NCBI RefSeq assembly: GCF_049472135.1
Contig: NZ_JBMOVV010000020.1
Location: 1 to 18,167 of the forward strand
Source: Arcobacter_B sp049472135
Lineage (GTDB): Bacteria > Campylobacterota > Campylobacteria > Campylobacterales > Arcobacteraceae
Reading direction: 5' to 3'
Length of the DNA stretch: 18,167 bases
Both the position numbers and the translations under genes were made by a program. Position 1 is the first letter of the stretch, and each line of letters begins with the position of its first letter. A model generated the notes under the pieces. The model was given only the letters and a program-made list of their open reading frames with translations. It did not search any database and was not told the origin of the DNA. Positions 1-8,072 of this stretch are shown here, piece after piece.

Positions 1-63
1 AGGGATTCGAACCCCCGAATAACGATACCAAAAACCGTGGCCTTACCGCTTGGCGATACCCCA
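1..63 (-). tRNA. tRNA-Gln (anticodon UUG), 3' end cut off by window edge
   Basis: Read on the minus strand, the 5' end begins TGGGGTATCGCCAAGCGG, the usual start of bacterial tRNA-Gln. The anticodon stem is ACGGT/ATCGT (34-38 with 22-26) around the loop TTTTGGT (27-33), which puts the anticodon TTG at 29-31. The T loop TTCGAAT is preceded by a G-rich T-stem strand. Only the last T-stem bases, the 3' acceptor strand and CCA lie outside the window. Identity is firm; the missing 3' end cannot be checked. Confidence 0.93.
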
Positions 64-81
64 ATCGCTTATGTGGGTGAA

Positions 82-87
82 ATTATA
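82..87 (-). promoter_or_regulatory. Probable -10 box of the tRNA-Gln promoter
   Basis: The minus strand reads TATAAT here, about 19 nt upstream of the tRNA-Gln 5' end, so a transcript would start a few bases before the mature tRNA. No clear -35 box is visible, which is common in Campylobacterota. This is assigned from sequence pattern only. Confidence 0.5.
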
Positions 88-141
88 ATAGGTTGTTTAT
101 TAAAGAAACCTGAAAGTAATAGAAAAAATCAATTTTTTTTC

Positions 142-180
142 AAAAAAAAGAAAAAGACTATTATTATCTAATCTTTTTCT
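142..180 (-). terminator. Intrinsic terminator closing the minus-strand gene run
   Basis: On the minus strand a 9-bp perfect stem, AGAAAAAGA (172-180) with TCTTTTTCT (149-157), encloses a 14-nt loop. It runs directly into a T-tract formed by the complement of the A-run at 142-149. The stem begins at the TAG stop codon of the last gene, so termination would occur right after translation ends. The stem is AT-rich, but the layout is that of a rho-independent terminator. Confidence 0.75.
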
Positions 181-928
181 ACTTATATGCTGTAGGAACT
201 GGTGGAAATTCCTCAAAAGCTTTTTTAATTGCTTCACTAATTGTGTTTTTATTCTTAATATTTTGTACAGGATTCGAAAATTGTAAGTACTCAATCGCAC
301 CTTCTTTTGATTTTTCTTCTTTATATACAAAAACTTCTTTTTTACCAAGTTTTAAAACATTTTCATATAATGTCTTAGCATACTCATTGATATAAGGGAA
401 TTCTTTATCATTAATTTTATCTCCCCATGCAAAAAATACAAACTTTCCATTTGGAATAAGATTTGCAGCATCTAAATACATAATATCTCTATCAAATTCT
501 GTATTTTGTGATGAATTGTATTTTTCTAAATCAGAATTGAACTTCATAAGTAAAGATGAAGCATCAATATTTTGTTCAACTAAATTAAATAGGTTCTTGA
601 TTTCTACAAGTTTACCTTTACATTTCTCTTGCATAGCTTGTTTAAAGATAGTTATATAACTTTCACCTTTGATTTCAACTAAATCACCCCATTTATCAAA
701 ATCTTGATCTAAAAGAAAACTATTTGAATCATACCCAACTGGTGTAACTACCGGATTATAAAGATAAATTGTACCAACGATGTTTTTCTTTCTATCTTTA
801 TTTGTTTTGATTTTTTGTTTTAACTCTTTTTCTGTGATGATGTCTTCATCATCATAATTGAAATACATATAACTAGAAGTTAAAAAAACTTCTTCATATT
901 TTGTTTCAAATGTTCCGAAATATTGCAT
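179..928 (-). CDS. Unrecognised 249-residue cytoplasmic protein, faintly DUF1643-like
   Basis: I do not recognise this protein with certainty. It has no signal peptide or membrane segment and looks soluble. The order of elements, GTIYLYNP near residues 52-59, an acidic stretch, KNLFNL near 111-116, then FVFFAWGD near 164-171, loosely recalls DUF1643 proteins (an NP motif, an NLF motif and a WG motif), a family of unknown function. This is a hint, not an assignment. The ATG at 928 is preceded on the minus strand by AAGGAAG at good spacing. It lies 29 nt after the exported repeat protein and is the last gene before the terminator that overlaps its stop codon. Confidence 0.75.
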   Translation of the reverse strand: MQYFGTFETKYEEVFLTSSYMYFNYDDEDIITEKELKQKIKTNKDRKKNIVGTIYLYNPVVTPVGYDSNSFLLDQDFDKWGDLVEIKGESYITIFKQAMQEKCKGKLVEIKNLFNLVEQNIDASSLLMKFNSDLEKYNSSQNTEFDRDIMYLDAANLIPNGKFVFFAWGDKINDKEFPYINEYAKTLYENVLKLGKKEVFVYKEEKSKEGAIEYLQFSNPVQNIKNKNTISEAIKKAFEEFPPVPTAYK

Positions 929-957
929 TTTCTTCCTTGTTTATTTATGTTTGAATG

Positions 958-3081
958 TTACCTAATTTCTTTTTTATATATTCTTAGATTAGCACACTCT
1001 TTAATAAGCTCTTCATAGTATTTTGTATCTTTATATTTTTCATCTAAGATTTTAAAGAACTCACCATATCCATTTTCAATATACTTTTTATAAATCTTTG
1101 ATTTTGAATAATACCAGTGTCTTTCTAAACTATAACTCTCTTTATCAGTAAGATAGTAGGGGTTGTTTTTTTGTGAAAACTTTATATCATATAGTGCAAG
1201 TTCTGATTTTGCAAGCATATAGACTATCTTTGCTTTAAACTCTTTATTCTTTGCATGATTTAAAGCTTTTTTATAGTGTTTAATAGATAATTTTACTTTT
1301 TGCTCTTCTAAGGGCTTTTCTTTAAAAGAGTAAACACTTCTATAAACAGTTGTAAGAGTATTTGAATTTCCAAAATAGCTTAGATTATATAAAGCATTTG
1401 CATATAAATAGTTATCCATTACGCTATTTGGTTTTTTTTCTATTTGCTCTTTTATAATTAATATTTTTTCTAGGAACTCTTTTAGTGTATAGATATGTTG
1501 TTTGCCTTCTCTATTGTTTCCTTTTATATTTACATTAAAAGGATTGAACTCTATTTTTTCTTCTAATATTTTAGATTTACTATTTAAAGCTTCTTTAAAT
1601 AGTAAATTATTTATTAAAATCTTAGTGTTAGTATTTTTAAAAGATATAGATTGAGAATCTTCTTTAAACGTTTTTATAAAAAACTCTTCTAATTTTGATT
1701 TGGGATTACTTTTTAAAAACTCTTCAAATTCATTTATAGTTTCTAAATCAAAAACAGTAGTACTTAAACTATTGACTGAAGCACTTAAAATTGTTTTTAG
1801 TTGATTATCTTTAGAGTAATAAAGTTTTTCAAGTTTCTTAAATGTATAGTTGAAAATATCATTACTATGAATTTTATGCTCTTTATGTTCCTCTAAAAGT
1901 TTATTCATCTTCGTAAATATTTCATCTTCATCTTTTAAAGTAATATCTTTTAATTTGTTTAAATAAATTATGTAAGATAATGTTTTTGATTCATGATTAT
2001 TATTTGTTTGAAGAAGTTTATTTGATAATTCTTCTGCTTTTGATAACTGATTGTCAAATAAATAGAAGTATGAAAGCGCAAGTTTAACTAAATACATATC
2101 TTCTTTATCTACTGATTCTAAAAAACTTATATACTCTTTTATTTGGAAATCTCTTTCATATAAAGTATGCTCATCAAAAAAGTGTTGAGTATATAAAAGC
2201 TGTCTATAAAGTATAAAGTCAAACCATTTTGAGTTAGGATTTAATTCATATAGGTTTTGAAGTTCTATTAGAGTATTTGCATTATCATTTAAAGCTCTAA
2301 GTGTTATGAATTTCTCTTTTTCTTCCTTTGATTTTGCTAATTTTTGAAGATCTTCCCATAGTTCATTTGTGTTTATATGATAGAAATTGTAAAAACTTAA
2401 TTGCCAGTTTATTTTTGATTTATCAAATAATTTTGTAAATCTATAAACACCTAATGCAATTTGTTTGTCTTTTATTAAAGCTCCTGCATATAGTGCTTCT
2501 ATCCACTCTTTCACTATTGTTTTTTCACTGTTTTCTAAAAGGTACTTATAGTTTTCATAAACTTCAATAGCATTTTTATTTTTATAATGGGCTAGTCTAA
2601 AAGCTAAATAAAAATATCTTAGTTTTAAATACTGAGAGTCTATTTTATCAATCTTCTTTAGTGCTTTTGATATTAGAATATCTGGATTAATTTTCTTTTT
2701 TTTCTTATGAAAATAGTAATAATATGGGGCAACTAAAGCCTCTTGTTCTTCTACAAAATCTAAATACTCTAAAATCTCTTTATTCTTTACTAGATGAAGA
2801 TTTTCTCTTTTATAAACTATTTTTTCTATTTCTTGTATTGATAGTTTTTTAGCAAATTGATTTTGCCACTCTTTTAGGTTTGCTTGTTTATTTCTTTTTT
2901 CATAATCTCTTTGAATTTGATTGTAAATAGCTGAATCTTTTAGATTTCCAGAATGATTAGAAAAAGGAAGTTCTCTTGGTTCTAAAAAAACAAACTGTTT
3001 ATCATGAAAATCCCAGCCTGAAGCACAAGCAAGTAAGTTTATTGTAAAGGCTAAAACTAAAGATACTATTTTATAAATCAT
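958..3081 (-). CDS. Large exported helical-repeat (TPR-like) protein of unknown function
   Basis: 707 residues. The N-terminus is a hydrophobic export signal ending LLACASGWD. Cys19 could be a lipidated cysteine, although leucine at -2 makes the lipobox imperfect. The rest is rich in Lys, Glu, Leu and Tyr, with amphipathic helical stretches such as AYLxF and YLYANALYNLSY that resemble tetratricopeptide-type repeats. No catalytic motif was seen. An AC-x-x-G-W-D element just after the signal, followed by FLEPREL, recalls secreted proteins I remember being paired with DUF3142-like partners, but that is memory, not a search. The ATG overlaps the upstream gene by 4 nt (ATGA), which implies translational coupling, and AAGGA (3089-3093) lies 7 nt before it. 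It is probably periplasmic or anchored in a membrane, possibly as a scaffold for its partner. Confidence 0.8.
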   Translation of the reverse strand: MIYKIVSLVLAFTINLLACASGWDFHDKQFVFLEPRELPFSNHSGNLKDSAIYNQIQRDYEKRNKQANLKEWQNQFAKKLSIQEIEKIVYKRENLHLVKNKEILEYLDFVEEQEALVAPYYYYFHKKKKKINPDILISKALKKIDKIDSQYLKLRYFYLAFRLAHYKNKNAIEVYENYKYLLENSEKTIVKEWIEALYAGALIKDKQIALGVYRFTKLFDKSKINWQLSFYNFYHINTNELWEDLQKLAKSKEEKEKFITLRALNDNANTLIELQNLYELNPNSKWFDFILYRQLLYTQHFFDEHTLYERDFQIKEYISFLESVDKEDMYLVKLALSYFYLFDNQLSKAEELSNKLLQTNNNHESKTLSYIIYLNKLKDITLKDEDEIFTKMNKLLEEHKEHKIHSNDIFNYTFKKLEKLYYSKDNQLKTILSASVNSLSTTVFDLETINEFEEFLKSNPKSKLEEFFIKTFKEDSQSISFKNTNTKILINNLLFKEALNSKSKILEEKIEFNPFNVNIKGNNREGKQHIYTLKEFLEKILIIKEQIEKKPNSVMDNYLYANALYNLSYFGNSNTLTTVYRSVYSFKEKPLEEQKVKLSIKHYKKALNHAKNKEFKAKIVYMLAKSELALYDIKFSQKNNPYYLTDKESYSLERHWYYSKSKIYKKYIENGYGEFFKILDEKYKDTKYYEELIKECANLRIYKKEIR

Positions 3082-4013
3082 AAATTATCCTTGATTAAAT
3101 TGTTTAGATTATATTTATTTTTGTATGAATATCTGTAAAAGATTATCTCATTAAAAGGTTTTTTACTTAATGAAAAAAAGTCATTTATTGCAGTAGCTAT
3201 ATCTTCTTTTGAACTATCTTCAAGTCTGAAAATATCACCTTTATAGATATATTTCTTTTTAAAATAGATACTTTTTTTAACTTCATAAAGATTTGTATCT
3301 ATTTTGATAAAGTGTTTATCAAAGTCCTCTTCTTTAAGACCTTCAAAAATATCCAAAGGTTTATCTTTTCTAAACCTTACTGCTTGTGAGTATAAAGGAA
3401 GTGCAAGTTTTAGTCTTAGAGGATATTCATCAAAATTATAGTGGTACTTCTTTGCAATATTGTTATCTAAAATAGAGTTTTTTGTATTTATATCTGTGAT
3501 ATTTGCCATATTGTAGTACATTAAAACCCCATAATCAACGGGTGGAACACCTGTTTTTGAAAAGTATTTTATTTGATGAAGTCTTATTGTAGCACTAATC
3601 TTTTTGTTTGATTTTACTTTAAGCTCTTTTAGTAAATCAAAATAGTTAGCTTTACTTAGAAGTGACCAGTCACAATCTATTTGAAGTTCACTAAACTCAT
3701 AAGCTTTTGTTTGCTCTAAAATTAGGCTACTTATTTTTTTGAAATTGATATTTTTCATAGCTTCATTTGTGATATAAATAGTAGGAATAAAGTCTTTTGG
3801 AACTTCTTGAGTAAATCTTGTTTTAACAAACTCTAATTTACTTGAGTAGGAAATATCTAAGACTTTTATGTAAAGTTTCTCTTTTACACTTTTTTCATTG
3901 AAGCTGTTTTTCCAATGATAAAAAGAGATTTGAAAATCAGTTTTTTTTGTTACTGTTTGATAGCTAAGAGCAGCCAAAATAAATGCTACTAAAACTATAA
4001 GTTTAGAACGCAT
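3078..4013 (-). CDS. Envelope protein with DUF3142-like (glycosidase-fold) region
   Basis: 311 residues from the ATG at 4013. A TTG codon sits just upstream at 4016 and is less likely as a start; a purine-rich AAAGAGAG precedes both. Residues 5-18 are hydrophobic, giving a signal peptide or membrane anchor. The conserved-looking core has QIDCDW (111-116), ATIRLHQIKY (141-150) and GVPPVDYGVLMYYNM (155-169). Such strand-end motifs are typical of TIM-barrel proteins and resemble DUF3142. The acidic residues of QIDCDW could be functional, but no activity is known to me. It overlaps the helicase end by 11 nt and the repeat protein start by 4 nt. The two exported proteins are therefore probably made together and may act as a pair. 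Confidence 0.8.
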   Translation of the reverse strand: MRSKLIVLVAFILAALSYQTVTKKTDFQISFYHWKNSFNEKSVKEKLYIKVLDISYSSKLEFVKTRFTQEVPKDFIPTIYITNEAMKNINFKKISSLILEQTKAYEFSELQIDCDWSLLSKANYFDLLKELKVKSNKKISATIRLHQIKYFSKTGVPPVDYGVLMYYNMANITDINTKNSILDNNIAKKYHYNFDEYPLRLKLALPLYSQAVRFRKDKPLDIFEGLKEEDFDKHFIKIDTNLYEVKKSIYFKKKYIYKGDIFRLEDSSKEDIATAINDFFSLSKKPFNEIIFYRYSYKNKYNLNNLIKDNL

Positions 4014-5628
4014 CAACTCTCTTTACTCTATTTTTTTTAAGCCACTCTTCTTGTAAGTCTTTCATTTTTTTATCACTTGTTTTTTTAGCATATTTTGGTT
4101 TCCCAACAGAGCTTACTACATCACCTTCTTTATAAGTATAATCAAGATTTAGTGAAGCTAAATCAATAGCTTTTTTAACTCTTGTAGCTGCTACATAATA
4201 GATATTTAACTCTTCATTTATTCTTAAGTGAGATAGTTTAGTTTTTGGATTGCTTATCTCTTTTTTTGTGATAAAATCATTTGTCATTAAAACTTGGTCA
4301 TACTCTAAACCCTTTGATTTATGGGTTGTTGTAAAGATAATATTGGCTTCTTCTTTGTTTGTGGTAAGTCTGTCTTTGATTTTTTTATTTATATCAAAGA
4401 TATTATCTCCATAAGTATTGATAAATTTTATGATGTTTAAATAGTCTTGATTTTTTGTATCTTTAGCAAACTGTTCTAACTCATAGATTGACTCGAAATC
4501 TTTTATTTCATCTAGGGTTACTTTATCATTTTTTTTCTCTTTTAGATAAAAAATAGAGTAAACAGTTTGATTCATAAATGAATAAGAGTTATATCCTCCC
4601 TCAAAATAGAACTTTTTATCAGAGTGAATATGTTGTACTAACTCTTGGATTAAACCAAAAGTTGACCTTGAGATAATAGTGTATTGTTTATCTTCATCTA
4701 TACAGTTTCTATGAAAAGAGGTTTTTGAGTCAATACCTGAAATGTTTAAAGGTTTAGTACTATTTTTTTCATAAAGGCTATTGATTCTTCTTTGTAAGTC
4801 TTTTGCATATTCATTTGAAAATCTAAAACTCTTTGTAAGATTGAAACTTGGTAAATCTATTTTATTTAAGGCATTTATTGCATATCTAAAAGAGTAGATT
4901 TGTTGAAAAGAATCACCCACATAAACCCTTCTACAGTTTTGTGATTCAACTATTCCTATCATCACATCTGAAATATCTTGAGCTTCATCTACTAAAATCA
5001 AATCATATCCAAGGTTTGAGCTGATTTTTTTGTTTAGATAAAACATCTTTAGATAAAAGTCATGGGTTGCATCTATTTGTTTGTTTTTCATAGAAGATAA
5101 GATATGTTTTAGATGAGCCAATACTCTTGAAGTATCTTTGTTGATAAGCTCTAAAATTTTAGCACTTAAATCTGATTGTTTTTTATAGTTTTCTATAAGT
5201 TTTAAATCAAGGGCTATCAATGAACTATTACAATAAAAGTTTACTAAGTCTTTCATAAGAGCAATATATTCAGGAATAGGGTAGTAGTTATTTCTTTGAT
5301 TTACTGTTTGTTCAAAAGAACATAAGACTCTTTCAATTACTTGTACCTTTAAATCATGGGCAAGATTGTATCTGTAAGCTTCTATTTTATTGTAAGCTAA
5401 AGAGTGAATAGTGCTTATACTCATGTTTGATAAGTTGTATTCATTTAGCTTTTTTTGGATTGATTGTTGAAGGGATTTATTATATGCTAGATATAAAATC
5501 TTTAGATGTCTGTTTTGTTTTGCATACTCTAAGAGAGTAGTGGTTTTACCACTACCTGCTACAGCATTTATTTTAAAAGATGGCTCTTTTGAGAAAATAA
5601 TCTCTTCTTGTTCTTTTGTAAAAGTCAT
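4003..5628 (-). CDS. Superfamily-1 DNA helicase, UvrD/FBH1-like
   Basis: 541 residues, cytoplasmic. All core SF1A motifs are visible: a Q-motif-like FTKEQEEII (3-11), Walker A AVAGSGKTT (22-30), motif Ia around LAYNKSLQQ (47-55), Walker B DEAQD (214-218), motif III GDSFQQIYSFR (238-248), motif V THKSKGLEYD (435-444) and motif VI YYVAATRVKKAI (477-488). It should be an ATP-driven 3'-5' DNA translocase. It is shorter than UvrD or PcrA (about 700 residues), and the YNKSLQQ element after Walker A resembles FBH1-type helicases. A role in removing recombination intermediates is inference. The start is 6 nt after the mntP stop with no good Shine-Dalgarno, so it probably depends on coupling to mntP. 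It overlaps the next gene by 11 nt. Confidence 0.9.
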   Translation of the reverse strand: MTFTKEQEEIIFSKEPSFKINAVAGSGKTTTLLEYAKQNRHLKILYLAYNKSLQQSIQKKLNEYNLSNMSISTIHSLAYNKIEAYRYNLAHDLKVQVIERVLCSFEQTVNQRNNYYPIPEYIALMKDLVNFYCNSSLIALDLKLIENYKKQSDLSAKILELINKDTSRVLAHLKHILSSMKNKQIDATHDFYLKMFYLNKKISSNLGYDLILVDEAQDISDVMIGIVESQNCRRVYVGDSFQQIYSFRYAINALNKIDLPSFNLTKSFRFSNEYAKDLQRRINSLYEKNSTKPLNISGIDSKTSFHRNCIDEDKQYTIISRSTFGLIQELVQHIHSDKKFYFEGGYNSYSFMNQTVYSIFYLKEKKNDKVTLDEIKDFESIYELEQFAKDTKNQDYLNIIKFINTYGDNIFDINKKIKDRLTTNKEEANIIFTTTHKSKGLEYDQVLMTNDFITKKEISNPKTKLSHLRINEELNIYYVAATRVKKAIDLASLNLDYTYKEGDVVSSVGKPKYAKKTSDKKMKDLQEEWLKKNRVKRVDAF

Positions 5629-5634
5629 TTTATA

Positions 5635-6180
5635 TTAAGCTAATCCTTCTATTAGTATTTTAAATCCTAAAGCTATTAATATAAACCCACCTAAGTATTC
5701 AGCTTTATCTTCTAAATAACCACCTAGATATTTACCAACATAAACAGCCACTATACATAAGGCAAAAGTTACAAGTGTGATTAGGCTAACTGCATAAATT
5801 ATATCTGTATTAGAAAAAGAGAAAGTAACTCCAACAGCAAGAGCATCAATAGATGTGGCTACTGCTAGAAATAAAAGAGTTTTTGTTTTTAAGTCTGTTA
5901 TTTCATCTTCAAAATCATCTGCTCTTGCTTCTTGTATCATCTTATATCCTAAAAATACTAAAATCATAAAGGCAATATAGTGATCAATACTATCCACAAA
6001 ATCTGCAAATAATGCACCTAAATAGTAGCCTATTAGAGGCATTAAACCTTGTGCTATACCAAAAAAAGCTGCTATCTTAATAGTGTTTGAAAAGTTTATA
6101 TTTTTATATTTACTTCCACTAGCTATAGATACAGCAACACTATCCATAGCTAATGCAATCGCAATAAGTACAAGTTCCAT
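5635..6180 (-). CDS. mntP: Manganese efflux pump MntP
   Basis: 181 residues (the family is usually about 185-190), nearly all in six predicted membrane helices. Two internally related halves each carry the family signature: AMDSVAVS (11-18) with Asp13, and ATSIDALAVG (108-117) with Asp112. These aspartates are the expected metal-binding residues in the membrane. The GxxQGLMPLIGYYLG stretch (41-55) is also typical. The protein exports Mn(II) and protects against manganese excess. The start has AGGA (6187-6190) 6 nt upstream. A 62-nt gap separates it from selB, the largest gap in the run, so it may have its own promoter. No yybP-ykoY-type manganese riboswitch would fit in that gap. Confidence 0.94.
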   Translation of the reverse strand: MELVLIAIALAMDSVAVSIASGSKYKNINFSNTIKIAAFFGIAQGLMPLIGYYLGALFADFVDSIDHYIAFMILVFLGYKMIQEARADDFEDEITDLKTKTLLFLAVATSIDALAVGVTFSFSNTDIIYAVSLITLVTFALCIVAVYVGKYLGGYLEDKAEYLGGFILIALGFKILIEGLA

Positions 6181-6186
6181 TTTTTA

Positions 6187-6226
6187 TCCTAAATCTTTTT
6201 AAGATTGGAATTGTACTTATTTTATA
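6187..6226 (-). promoter_or_regulatory. Possible mntP promoter and small dyad
   Basis: The selB-mntP gap holds, on the minus strand, a TATAAA-like -10 candidate (6221-6226). Downstream of it, just before the mntP ribosome site, lies the inverted repeat AATCTT-AAA-AAGATT (6192-6206). The dyad could be an operator or a minor hairpin. It has no T-tract and so is not a convincing terminator. It does not match the Fur box I know. Weak evidence. Confidence 0.25.
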
Positions 6227-6242
6227 ATTAAAGCAGTGTTAG

Positions 6243-8072
6243 CTAGGCTAAAACTCTTTTATTTCCATCTTTTTTGATGTTTGAGAAGTTGTCTAAATAG
6301 TCTAAATATGTAATAAGATATTTTCTACTTAAAGGATGTCTTTCTTTGAAGTTTGAAATCTCAATAAATCCGTCTTCTTGAATAATACTTTTCATTTGTC
6401 TTACAATACTATCCAAACTTTCACTATGAATAAATAGATTATGTTGAAGTCTAATCACAAGTTTTTTTGCTGTTAAAGATTTAAGTATATTATCTCCAAG
6501 TTTTCTATCTAAATCTAAATCATCATAGATATTATAAGGTGCTGTTGGTGTAATATGCTCTGTTTTTAATCTTTCTAAAACTATATTCTTAAGCTTGTCT
6601 TCATAATCTTCTTCAATATCTTTACTTTTATAAAGCTTATTGTTTTTAACTAAAAAACCTTCATCAACTAGGTGTGTTAAAGCATCTTCTATGAAGCTTT
6701 CACTTGCCCATTTGATTCTAAGATTTATAGAAGCTGGTGAAAGTAGGGCATATTTGTTTTTAGTGTAGATTTCTTTGATAAAATCAATAATAAGTTGCTT
6801 CGTTTCAATAGGATAAATAATAAGCTCTTCTTTATCTATGTAAACATTTTCTAAGTTGTTTGCAAACTCGATAGCTTCTTCATGGCTAAGTGCAAATCTT
6901 TGAGATGATGAAATAAGTCCTAAGCCTTTTTTATGAGCTTCAAGAAGTTTTTTATAAGCATGAGAAAAATTCTCTTGTTTAAGAGCTTCTAAAAGCTCTC
7001 TTTTTTGATTTTTCTTCATAGGATCTGCTACAGGATTTAAAACCTTTCCACCTGCAATAGTGTCATTTCCTAATCTTAGGATGATTTTTTCACCAAAAAT
7101 AGTATATAGTTTTTCATCAGCTTTAATAGTAGCAAAGCCTTCTTTTAAGCTAGTAGTTGAATCAAACAGTAAAACTCTAACTTCAAGTTTTTTAGAACCT
7201 ATGAAAAGTGTATATTTTTGATTGTGTTTTAACTCTTTTTGTTTTAAAGTGTTAAAAGAAATATCAATCATATCAAAGCCTCTTAAGAAGCCTTTTTTAC
7301 TAAGTAAATCACCTTTTTGAATGGCATTTGCATTTATACCTTGTAAGTTTAAAGCAGCTCTATTTGAGATGTTTGCTTCTAGGGCATTTTCATTGTGAAC
7401 TTGGATGTTTTTGATTTTGATTTGTTTTTCACTTTGACATAAAAAAACCTTTTCATTTAACTCACAAGGCTTCCCTAAAACTGTACCTGTAACAACTGTA
7501 CCTATACCTTTTGGAGAGAACACTCTATCTACATAATATCTAAAGAAGTTTTCTTCTTTTTTTGCTTTATTTTTTATACTAAAAAGTTTATCTTTTAAAG
7601 TCTCTATTGAATCAGGCTCATAAACAGAGACAGCTTGAATAAAGTTTATATCAAAATCATATTCACTAAAGAACTCTTCTATTCTTTTTTCTTGCTCTTT
7701 TAACTCATCTTGTGATACTAAATCTTTTTTCGTTATCACAATAACCACATCTTTGATACCTAAAAGATTGATAATTTCAATATGCTCAACAGTTTGTGGC
7801 ATGATACCTTCTTGGGCACTAATAGCAAACATAACACAGTTAAATCCAAAAGCACCTGCAATCATATTTTTGATAAGTTTTTCATGCCCTGGCACATCAA
7901 TAAATGCTATGTTTTGCTGTCCTCTTGTAAGGTTTGAAAAAGATAAATCAATAGTGATACCTCTTTGTTGCTCTTCTTTTGTAGAGTCACCTTCATAACC
8001 GTTTAAAGCCTTGATTAAAGCAGTTTTTCCATGGTCAATATGTCCTGCTGTTCCTATAATAATATTTGACAT
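6243..8072 (-). CDS. selB: Selenocysteine-specific elongation factor SelB
   Basis: 609 residues, full length for the family. The G-domain motifs are intact: G1 GHIDHGKT (10-17), the switch region with QQRGITIDL (35-43), G3 DVPGH (59-63) and G4 TKKD (114-117). The EF-Tu-like domains follow, with FSPKGIGTVVTGTV near 186-199. The C-terminal third is Lys/Glu-rich with winged-helix-like segments, the part that binds the SECIS hairpin in selenoprotein mRNAs. SelB delivers Sec-tRNA to UGA codons in the ribosome. Its ATG shares one base with the selA stop (TAATG), and AGGAG (8083-8087) lies 10 nt upstream inside selA, so the two are co-expressed and probably coupled. No selenoprotein gene was seen in this window. 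Confidence 0.97.
   Translation of the reverse strand: MSNIIIGTAGHIDHGKTALIKALNGYEGDSTKEEQQRGITIDLSFSNLTRGQQNIAFIDVPGHEKLIKNMIAGAFGFNCVMFAISAQEGIMPQTVEHIEIINLLGIKDVVIVITKKDLVSQDELKEQEKRIEEFFSEYDFDINFIQAVSVYEPDSIETLKDKLFSIKNKAKKEENFFRYYVDRVFSPKGIGTVVTGTVLGKPCELNEKVFLCQSEKQIKIKNIQVHNENALEANISNRAALNLQGINANAIQKGDLLSKKGFLRGFDMIDISFNTLKQKELKHNQKYTLFIGSKKLEVRVLLFDSTTSLKEGFATIKADEKLYTIFGEKIILRLGNDTIAGGKVLNPVADPMKKNQKRELLEALKQENFSHAYKKLLEAHKKGLGLISSSQRFALSHEEAIEFANNLENVYIDKEELIIYPIETKQLIIDFIKEIYTKNKYALLSPASINLRIKWASESFIEDALTHLVDEGFLVKNNKLYKSKDIEEDYEDKLKNIVLERLKTEHITPTAPYNIYDDLDLDRKLGDNILKSLTAKKLVIRLQHNLFIHSESLDSIVRQMKSIIQEDGFIEISNFKERHPLSRKYLITYLDYLDNFSNIKKDGNKRVLA

Noticed and set aside
2964..2990. 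FLEPREL in the exported repeat protein, resembling the LEPR-XLL motif
   Set aside because: It lacks the following LLSAD part and lies after a signal peptide in a protein of another type, so the similarity is probably chance.
4014..4016. TTG as start codon of the DUF3142-like gene
   Set aside because: An ATG follows directly with the same purine-rich site upstream, so ATG at 4013 is the better choice.
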